Assembly: GCA_030159075.1 (NCBI GenBank)
Contig: BROG01000554.1
Span: 197,001 to 261,000, forward strand
Source: Atrina japonica
Lineage: Eukaryota > Mollusca > Bivalvia > Pterioida > Pinnidae
DNA: 64,000 nucleotides
Direction: 5' to 3'
A program made the translations under genes and the position numbers. The notes beneath the pieces are model-generated. The model saw only the letters and a list, made by a program, of their open reading frames with translations. It was not told the origin of the DNA and searched no databases. Below are positions 57,001-64,000 of this stretch, one piece after another; the stretch's first letter is position 1; the number at the start of each line of letters is the position of its first letter.

Positions 57001-60000
57001 CCTCACATTTGATAATGAATTCCCTCTTGTAATGGGCTTCATATCTATAAATACTTTTGCCATCACATGTTGTCTGATGAATCACACGGCATCTATCACT
57101 CACCTTGAAACATCAACATTGAGAATCTTGTCTCTACACTCGGACTCCAGTCTCCTTCTCTGCTCTGGATTGTAATTGATAATTGAATCACCACATACAT
57201 TCCATAGAACACTGAAGCATTCAAGATATATTTCTTGTAGCCTGTCCTGGCCAATCTGTTGTGCCTATATAGAATACAATATTTTCATCAATTTCATGTT
57301 TTTTCTTTGTGATTTGTAAATTCAAGTGCAATACTGATTATGTTTGTTTTGTTATAATTTTACATTTCTGAAGGCTTACTTATATTATGAGATCAATTCC
57401 ATTTTCTGGATAAAAAGATATGTGATTACCCCGCAAGAAGCCCATAAGTCCCATAACTCTGGCAAATGTTACTGAATGGTGGCAATAATCAAACTCACCC
57501 TAGACCTTATCTATGTAAAGCATTTTATCAGATCTGGATAAAATTTGGAGAAAAGAAATTAAAGTTATTTGACAGAATGAAAAATGGACAAACAAAAAAC
57601 AATACCCCCCCCCAGACCTTTAGTCTTAGAAGCATCAGATTTTAATCATTTATATTCTAATATTCATTATATTTTCCGGAATAAGAATGATTCATGTTTA
57701 TTCCTTGTAACATTAAGGGAAAAGAAAGATTCACTTTGATCCATTGTTAAGTTCATGGCAAAGAACGATTCCCTCTGATCCATTAATAAGTCCAGGGCAA
57801 AATAAGGTTCATTTTTCACTTTGATCCATTGTTTAATCCAGGGTAAAGAATGATTCATTTTGATTCATTGATCATTCCAGGGCAAATTAAGATTCATTTT
57901 GATTCATTGTTTAGTCCGAGACAAAGAAAGATTCCTTTTGATCCATTAAGTCTAGGGCAAAAAAAGATTTATTTTGATCCATTAAGTCTAGGGCAAAGAC
58001 AGATTTATTTTGACTCATTTTAAAGTCCAGGGCAAGAAATGCCTTATTCTGAATTCAAATTTATGATCCAAGGTAGTGATTAAGTAAAGCATGTGTTAAG
58101 TAAGACAGAGTTATCTGCCTTTTTTAGGTTAATAAAGACAAAGAAGCCTTAACTTTATGAGTAATTTAAAAAAAAAACAGTAGAGTTAACAAATATTTTG
58201 TAAAAGATACAGGTACTGCCTACCTTTTTGTTGAATACAATCCACTTTTCAAGAGCTGACAAAATAATGTTTTTCAATCTGTCACTGAAAAATATTAAGA
58301 AATCAATTTTATCCTGTGTAATTTAGACAACTTTGCTAGTCAGGAAGTATGGTGCAATTCTCTCCTCTCAATCCTTGGCAGATTAAGCAAGTATCTGCCT
58401 TAAGACTGCCTCTTAGGTTTACAGTATATCGATTTGATTTAAACAGTTTCAACTGCAGAAAATAAAACTCCTTGCTTGGCATATTCAAATTTGCCAAAAA
58501 ATCTGTCAAGAATTAGAGAGTAAAGATGGCAACCATTATACTAGCTAACATGTGAGTCAGAGGGTTAAAAAATACATTGGAACCTGTCTTCAAAGAACAA
58601 TGGTCTTCTAAGACCACATTCTGAAAACCATTTGATTAAATTAAAACCTCTCGGGCATCCACTTGTCTTGAGAGACCACATTTCGGTGGCAGATGTGATG
58701 GTCGCCCAAGACAGGTTCCACTGTAGTAAAGATTAATGTCGTGTGAATAACAAGATTTGTTTGAGAAATACTATAGCCCTGATATATAAGCTATTCATCA
58801 GAAAAAAGGTGATCTCTGCCCTCCTCTTACAGGTGATTTGTTATGTCCTCTACAAAAGTGATCTACTGTGACCTCTCCACCAAGGTGATATGTTATGCCC
58901 TCTGTACAAAGGTGATTTGCTCTGTCCTCCCCACAAAGGTGATATGTTATGCCTCTGTACAAACATGATCTACTATTACCTCCCCCCAAACACACAAGTG
59001 ATAAGTTATGCCCTCTGTGCAAAAGGTGGTCTGCTATTACCTCCCCACACAGGTGATACGTTACGTCCTTTGTACAAAGGTGACCTGCTATTACCTCCCC
59101 ACACAGGTGATGTTATGTCCTCTGTGCAAAGGGTGATCTGCTATGCCCTCACCAAACAGTTGATAAGTGATATCCTCTGTATCAAAGGTCATTACATCAT
59201 CTTTGTACAAGCAATCAGGTATGACCCCTGTACAAGGGTAACTTATATTCTTTTTATACAGGTGACATGAGTTTTATCCTTTGCACTCAAGTGAGTAAAT
59301 TTATCTCAAAGGTAGAGTTCATTTCTCTACCTCCTATGATTTCAAGTGATTAAAATGTTTTCGTGTATGATTGACTTCCATGCATTAAATTTAATTATTT
59401 TACAAACAAAAAGTGCTAATAAACTGTGGTAAAACATGCTCACCTCCCATCCCAATGAAGACTCATATTAAATAAATGTCCTAGAACCTTACTACAGTGT
59501 ACATGAAAGACTGAGCCCTTGGTCTGAATCTGAAAGAGCAATTTTGAAATTTGAAATGACTTCACATCTTAAACAAAAATATTACCTAAATCAATGACAA
59601 CAAAGAAAAAGGACCTGAATTGCTTGCCTGCAATGGTTCCAATAAAAACAAAGAATCTTTAAGGAATATTTAATATGGACTTTTTTCTTCATTTCACAAT
59701 AAATGCCCAGAGAGCTTCAACTCAAATTAGCACTGCCAGCAACCAAGGAAATATGATTGGATCTGTAGTCAGAACATTCTGTTCACAACCTTCAAAGAAT
59801 TATAGCATTAATCTTAAACCAAAAGTCATTTTCAATATAATAATAATTTTCTACATTTCACAGTAAAATAGAAATTTGTTTTTTTTTTATCATGAAGTAT
59901 ATTCGTTACAATCTTCAATGCTCATGCCATTTGACTTGTCATATAATAGCTGATAAGCAATTCAGTCCTAGCTTTGCCAAGCACTATCTACAACAAAACA

Positions 60001-63000
60001 TATCCCCGATTTTTCAGGGTAGATGATACCTCTGGCCAGGCTATATTTCACTAAATATGTATTTTAAAATTTGCTGGTTTATTCACACCTATTTGTATTT
60101 TTTAGGGCAAAAAAAAAAATAAAAATGGTCCTATTCAAACATTTCACATTTGTATTCATTATCACATTGCCATACAGAAGTTCAGTTGCATATTTTAATC
60201 AAATATTTCATCTTAAGATAATTAAAATCATCTCCGAATCCCCTGCCTCCGCACCTCCCTAAAAAATCAAATAATTATAAGCATAAATAAACATCCTTCA
60301 GAATAAAATTGATCTGAGTCTTGGAGTTAGGACTTTTTCAGTCTACAATAAATAATGAATGGTGAGATATACCAAATTACAACAAAAAGTTCACCATGGA
60401 TATGTAATTTTGAGATGTATGTAGAAAGGGATGTCAAAAATCATCTACAGTTCTTACTTTGATATAGTTTTCTTCGATTTTCCTTGTGGCCACACACATG
60501 CTCTCCATGAAATCGTCAGTGTCTGAAATAGAATGGAAAATACACACTACATGCACTATCAGAATAAACTACTGTACAAGTGTTTGTTTGTTTGTTTATT
60601 GTTGTTTAATGTCCCACTCAAGAATCTTTCACTCATATGAAGACGTCACTAAATGCCGGTGAAGGGCTTCAAATTTTGGCCTTTGCTCGGCACTTAAGGC
60701 CATTGAGCAGTGAGGGTTCTTTAATGTGCCGAGAATAACTGCGACACAGGACCTCAAGTTTTACTGTCTCATCCGAAGGACAGGAAACCAACCTGCCACC
60801 GGCTGGACTGGAACTCACGATCAAGAGTCGAGCGCGCTACCGACTGAGCCAGGCCGGCTCCTGTACAAGTGTAAACTGTCTTAACAATACATACAGGTGT
60901 AAAGTAAACACACCTGTATGCTATGTCTACACACAAAATGTGATCTTTTAAGACAGGTGGTCTCTCAAAGAGGTTTCATTTACAGGACAATTTAACTAAG
61001 TGGATTTCAGAATGTTGTCCTAAAGGGCAGGTGGTCTTTCAAGACATGGTCGACTGTATGTACAATCCAAGAACAAACAACTTGAAAAGTTTGTACAATA
61101 TTTCAGAATTTGTAACATTTCATTGACATGAATCTTTTCAAAACAAAAGTGAGTACAAATCATAAACTAGTCCCAATTCATTTTACCAACAGCCCAACAG
61201 AACATTTGAAAATTGATCAAGAAATTATATCACTATTACACTTGGTGGTAGAGTTTTGATTTTCAATTCATTTAATTTTTCCTTGCTTCTCAGAGGTTAA
61301 AGATATACATACCAGGCCTTTTTCTCTTGTTTCCATGGCAGTGTTCCCACTGATTTTTTCAGAATAGGGGCATTTGTACCATGGGGGTACAAAGATACAA
61401 ATTAGGGGTACACATACATAAAATTCAATTAAAAGCAAAACAAAATTGTTTATTTTACTCATCTCATCCCCCAGTTAAATAGACACAAGTGTCTGTGGAT
61501 CTGATGTAGATATATAAATTGTGACACCATGTGTGGATAATGCGCTTTGTTCAACATCTATTGACAACTAATGGTCTTTCACGTTACAATAGCATTGGGA
61601 TTCAAGAGTATTTAGATACTGTGTCAAAAATTGCATAATCAAAATCTGTAAAGATTTCAAATCATTCCTTTATCTTGGCATCTAGCGGTGAAATTGAAGT
61701 TTTAAGTCCGGACACTGCAAGCTGAGTTCATTGGAAATGGAACGTGACCTTCAAATAATGAGAATCATGCAACAGTCTTTCAAGTTGGGAAGTCTTGGGA
61801 AAAGTGTTATACAGGCAAATACACTCAATTTTAGGATTATTTTATAATAACTGCCACTGTTTACAAAGTAAGGATAGTACACAGGGAACTGACATCGCTG
61901 TAGTGTTACCATCATAATGACAATATGAATGATAATGTGATAGGCATGCACTCCACGTGAATGCATGTGGTGTATTTTGATTTTCTCCGTGTTTTGTAAT
62001 GAAACTGCGTAACTCAAGCAGGTTTTTGTATGACTGGGAACACTGCAAGGGGCTGAAATTTGGCCCCATCCGCCAAAGCAAATTACAATAATCTGACCTA
62101 TATTTTGTGTACTTACGACTAAGTGTTTCAATCACTTGCAATAAAACATCATGAATATATCCATAATGTCGTACAGTTCTGTTTAAGATTGTCCCGATGA
62201 CTTCTTCCATTTGTTCTTTGTCCATATATAGATATATCTCTGAAAGAAGATACAAAATGAATGAAGATTAATGTTCATCACACTTCAAAAATATATGAAT
62301 ACTGATTACAACTGTAAATCCAGTAATTTTCATGGGACTTTATTTTCCGCAATACACAAGTACTTAATATTAGCGTGATAATATTTTTGCGATTTCATAT
62401 GCCAATTTTGTCATACTATCATCATACTCCATTATGATACAATTTTATTTTCGCAAGCAGAACTGGATTTATAGTACATAGATAAACTCTAAGGCACTAT
62501 TTTTTATGTTTTGCCAAGTTTCATTTGTCATGCCAAGTTTCATTTGTCATCAGCTATAGATGAAATGCCACAGATTTTGACCTGTTCTATGGACTGACCC
62601 CATTGCAGTGAGACCCCCCAGTTAGAAGTCTCATCTGAAAGACCATTAACTTTTAAAATCTGATTGTTTGCCAAGGAAACAGTCAGTATCATTTTTTAGA
62701 GTCCTAGGTATGACTCGGTACCGGGAATCGAACCTGAAACCTTTAGCTTGTGAGTTTATTGCTGTACCACTAAACCACCACAAGTGGCCACCTCAAATTC
62801 ATAACATCATAAGATTATCATAAAGCAATAACAGGCAGACACACACAGACACAGACATAGATCAGCTACACTTCATAGTCTTAGGTGACTTAATAGAATG
62901 TCAGTATTTCAATGAAGAAAAACAACAATATCTAGAAAATTAGTATCAAAGATATCCAAGTGTATTAAGTTTAATGACTTCATAAATAGTAACACTTTTT

Positions 63001-64000
63001 CAGTTGTAAGGAAACTTGATTTCTTCAGATTATTCTTTCAAATGATTCTTGTCCTCCACAATAACAATCTCTTTTTTCACCTGTCTGTATTGTGCAGGTA
63101 TAAATTGACTTTTAAGAAAACAAACTAATTCACATTATTGTCTGCAGAGAGTAACAGACCATTTTTGGGAAAAGGGTCCTGTACCCTTTCAATTGGAAAT
63201 TTTATGTCATATTTCAGTAAAAAAAAATAGTATTGATTGTAGTAATTTTACTATTAAAATTGAAAATATAGATACAAAACTTGTGATTCATTTATCTCTT
63301 TATTAAACTGACAACATGAACTTCATTTGTAGACATTAATTATAAATTCTGCAGTTTTGTTGTCTATATTTCAAAAGTTAGGTATATATTGAACATAACT
63401 GGGAAATTTTTGCCCAAAATTGGGAAAATATAGCTGATTCTGCATTGGGAATGGGTCCTTTGATTGGACCCACATGGTGATGATATTAATTTGCAGTTTG
63501 TATATTAAAATACGTTTAGAAATGTGTTCACAATGTGTTCTGTGAATTAATTGTATATATTGTACATATATTTTCTCTGTACTTGATGGACTTAGTAAAA
63601 CAAATGATTCTGATTCCTGAATGAAATAGATTGTGCTGACAATCACTTACCTGTATAAAATATATTACATACTGACGATAACTTACCTGTATAAAATTGA
63701 TTACATACTGACGATAACTTACCTGTATAAAATATATTACATGCTGACGATAACTTACCTGTATAAAATTGATTACATGCTGATGATAAGTTACCTGTAT
63801 AAAATTAATTACATGCTGATGATAACTTACCTGTATAAACTAGATTACTTGCTGATGAGCACTTACCTGTATAAACTAGATTACATGCTTAAAATCACTT
63901 ACCTGTACTGAATAAGGATTTTATGCGTACTTTTGTTTCTTGCTCATTTTCCCTGTCATACTCAGCAAAAATCTGCAATTTTTTACAAGGTCCAAACGAT
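52374..64000 (-). CDS. MIF4G-like / tryptophan-motif / CCHC zinc-knuckle protein, eight exons (5' end missing)
   Basis: Join on the minus strand: 64000-63903, 62239-62117, 60522-60458, 59529-59444, 58284-58224, 57264-57104, 56055-55892, 54013-52374. All visible introns are GT-AG and all phases agree, giving 798 residues to the TGA. Residues 1-252 are predominantly helical with spaced leucines, and end with a segment (SRNIRSKLLDVYIDTF) that resembles the last helix of MIF4G domains in PAIP1/CTIF-type translation factors. Residues 253-798 are low-complexity, Ser/Lys/Asp-rich and presumably disordered, with many acidic-flanked tryptophans and a C-terminal CX2CX4HX4C knuckle. Role inferred: RNA-associated, perhaps translation or mRNA control. 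The MIF4G call is by eye and modest; an alternative is another HEAT/ARM-type repeat. I recognise no ortholog. Confidence 0.85.
52407..52448 (-). other. CCHC zinc knuckle coding segment
   Basis: Residues C775, C778, H783 and C788 form CX2CX4HX4C, followed by PRKHK. This is the retroviral-nucleocapsid-type knuckle found in many cellular single-stranded RNA-binding proteins. It is part of a cellular multi-exon gene, so I do not read it as a transposon gag. Confidence 0.85.
52738..53115 (-). repeat. In-frame 126 bp coding triplication (DWFSM motif units)
   Basis: Three units of 126 bp (42 codons) start at equivalent bases 52765, 52891 and 53017 and are almost identical. Each encodes a Ser-rich lead, LEVKKD-GTSKERQ, then INDWFSMDEED and EITKEQ. 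The unit nearest the C-terminus lacks a few codons after DEED. A degenerate fourth copy of the motif lies at about 53130-53160. Confidence 0.9.
54014..55891 (-). other. Intron before the terminal minus-strand exon
   Basis: It holds tandem copies at 54590-55060 and two diverged 160 bp copies at about 55440-55720. GTTTCCATGGTAAC at 55513-55526 is a palindromic RFX/X-box-like site. No exon seen. Confidence 0.6.
54590..55060 (-). repeat. Three tandem units of about 146 bp
   Basis: GCCTTTCCCAATATTTTA recurs at about 54631, 54777 and 54922, each followed by GGATAT, GCTGAATGAC, GAAATGACCTTGAGTGACC and CAAAGTCC-GTCCCA. Confidence 0.9.
55892..56055 (-). CDS. Minus-strand gene, exon 7 visible
   Basis: The acceptor is TTTTTTCAACAG before 56055; the donor is GTCTCAG|GTAAAT at 55892/55891. 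It encodes NIRSKLLDVYIDTFRC, finishing the helical domain. A Pro/Ala-rich transition (LPSQRLPAPFTEITEYKEKS) then leads into the disordered region. Confidence 0.88.
56056..57103 (-). other. Intron of the minus-strand gene
   Basis: It contains a fragment of the 42960-type fold-back (56345-56440) and a TTAA fold-back (56640-56730), plus two copies of AAATTTTGGAGG-AATTTTGGCTA near 56860-56930. Confidence 0.6.
56640..56730 (-). repeat. TTAA-family short fold-back, minus orientation
   Basis: 91 bp, TTAACCCATTCACCCCTAA to CAGGGGTTGATCAGTTAA, with ACACATTTGGACCAGCC inside. Confidence 0.88.
57104..57264 (-). CDS. Minus-strand gene, exon 6 visible
   Basis: The acceptor is TTCTATATAG before 57264; the donor is TTTCAAG|GTGAGT at 57104/57103. 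It encodes 53 residues including RLQEIYLECFSVLWNVCGDS and ECRDKILNVDVSR. The last part, together with the start of the next exon, is the segment that most resembles the end of MIF4G-type domains. Confidence 0.88.
57670..58045 (+). repeat. 36-38 bp minisatellite
   Basis: Unit GATTCATTTTGATCCATTG, then TTAAGTCCAGGGCAAAGAA; about ten units, in an intron of the minus-strand gene. Confidence 0.9.
58224..58284 (-). CDS. Minus-strand gene, exon 5 visible
   Basis: A 61-base exon with acceptor ATTTTTCAG before 58284 and donor AAAAAG|GTAGGC at 58224/58223. It encodes SDRLKNIILSALEKWIVFNK, a single helix. The phase is consistent: two bases carried in, none carried out. Confidence 0.86.
58573..58725. 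repeat. Mariner-like fold-back MITE
   Basis: Left TACATTGGAACCTGTCTTC, right CAAGACAGGTTCCACTGTA, with CTTGAGAGACCACATTTCGG inside. Confidence 0.75.
58800..59285 (+). repeat. 27/57 bp minisatellite
   Basis: Alternating TGTTATGCCCTCTGTACAAA, GGTGATCTGCTATTACCTCC and CCACACAGGTGATA. About eight double units, diverging to the right. Confidence 0.9.
59444..59529 (-). CDS. Minus-strand gene, exon 4 visible
   Basis: An 86-base exon with acceptor CTTTCAG before 59529 and donor GGGAG|GTGAGC at 59444/59443. It encodes GSVFHVHCSKVLGHLFNMSL, then HWDG. The spacing of hydrophobic residues fits one helix of an alpha-helical repeat fold. The 27 and 57 bp repeat array at 58800-59285 lies in the following intron. 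Confidence 0.87.
60458..60522 (-). CDS. Minus-strand gene, exon 3 visible
   Basis: A 65-base exon with acceptor TTCTATTTCAG before 60522 and donor ATCAAA|GTAAGA at 60458/60457. It reads TDDFMESMCVATRKIEENYI. It is too short for ORF finding but keeps the frame exactly between its neighbours. A minus-oriented tRNA-derived SINE lies about 60 bp upstream of it in transcription (60584-60862). Confidence 0.86.
60523..62116 (-). other. Intron of the minus-strand gene
   Basis: It holds a complete minus-strand SINE (60584-60862) and a mariner-like fold-back fragment (about 60930-61055). No exon seen. Confidence 0.6.
60584..60862 (-). mobile_element. Complete tRNA-derived SINE, minus orientation
   Basis: Read on the minus strand it starts with GAGCCGGCCTGGCTCAGTCG (A box), then GTAGCGCGCTC and a B-box-like GAGTTCCAGTCC. 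It ends in a CAAA-type tail, seen on the plus strand as GTTTGTTTGTTTG at 60584. A diverged copy is at 18660. Confidence 0.85.
62117..62239 (-). CDS. Minus-strand gene, exon 2 visible
   Basis: The acceptor is TTCTTTCAG before 62239; the donor is AGTC|GTAAGT at 62117/62116. It encodes EIYLYMDKEQMEEVIGTILN and on to VLLQVIETLS, an amphipathic helical pair. The split codon G|AG joins the preceding exon correctly and the terminal C joins the next one. Confidence 0.88.
62520..62790 (-). mobile_element. tRNA-derived SINE of a different family
   Basis: On the minus strand, GTGGTTTAGTGGTACAGC (A box) and GGTTCGATTCCC (B box, plus strand 62724-62736) are intact. The body extends to a duplicated TGCCAAGTTTCATTTGTCAT near 62515-62550. 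Confidence 0.75.
63640..63905 (-). repeat. 36 bp minisatellite containing 5' splice-site copies
   Basis: Eight near-copies spaced 36-37 bp (about 63644, 63681, 63717, 63753, 63789, 63825, 63861, 63897). On the minus strand each reads TATACAGGTAAGT or close, followed by ATCATCAGCATGTAATC-like spacer. The rightmost copy is the real exon donor at 63903/63902. Confidence 0.95.
63903..64000 (-). CDS. Minus-strand gene, first visible exon (cut by window edge)
   Basis: Reading minus from base 63999, 32 complete codons begin SFGPCKKLQIFAEYDRENEQ and end at ACAG|GTAAGT (63903/63902). The other two frames contain stops. The donor is a near-perfect 5' splice site, and it is followed at once by a 36 bp minisatellite that carries further copies of the same donor string. 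The exon continues beyond the window. Confidence 0.85.

Noticed and set aside
60780..60862. tRNA gene on the minus strand
   Set aside because: It has a tRNA-like head, but it is joined to a SINE body with a CAAA tail, and another copy exists at 18660.
61842..62255. 137-codon minus ORF taken as one exon
   Set aside because: Only 62117-62239 is exon; the rest is read-through of the GTAAGT donor into intron.

Overview
This window is eukaryotic, intron-rich, AT-rich DNA from a metazoan, and I infer a bivalve mollusc. It holds two spliced protein-coding genes on opposite strands, facing each other. A plus-strand Neuralized-type E3 ligase ends at 38103, and a minus-strand gene with a C-terminal zinc knuckle ends at 52374. 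Everything else is intron, intergenic DNA, tandem repeats, fold-back elements and SINEs. The mollusc assignment rests on the animal-specific Neuralized architecture and on tRNA-derived SINEs and dispersed repeats of a style I associate with bivalve genomes. It is an inference, not a search result.

Layout. From 1 to 11675 lies non-coding DNA upstream of, or intronic to, the Neuralized gene, with a 1.5 kb minisatellite at 2300-3830. Neuralized exons are at 11676-12185 (NHR1), 28480-29001 (linker and most of NHR2), 36715-36834 (end of NHR2) and 37628-38103 (linker and RING). The splice phases agree at every junction and give 542 residues from the first visible exon to the stop. The 16 kb and 7.7 kb introns are filled with minisatellites, a 3.2 kb element carrying two 460 bp direct repeats, SINEs and MITE-like fold-backs. 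From 38104 to 52373 is the convergent intergenic or 3'UTR zone, with at least six more tandem arrays. From 52374 to 64000 are eight minus-strand exons, the first cut by the window edge. They encode 798 residues: a helical region resembling MIF4G domains, then a long disordered acidic region with repeated tryptophan motifs, then a CCHC knuckle.

Function. The Neuralized protein is expected to mono-ubiquitinate Delta/Jagged-type Notch ligands and drive their endocytosis. The minus-strand protein looks like an RNA-binding or translation/mRNA-regulation factor, but I do not recognise an ortholog. Nothing links the two genes beyond being convergent neighbours.

The most unusual signals are: (1) a 36 bp minisatellite that abuts, and repeatedly copies, the 5' splice site of a minus-strand exon; (2) several dense fold-back families, including a roughly 91 bp TTAA-flanked family with about eight copies; (3) a fold-back whose core is a minisatellite; (4) a recent in-frame 126 bp triplication of a DWFSM motif; (5) an isolated non-repetitive ORF beside YY1-like and CRE motifs inside a Neuralized intron.
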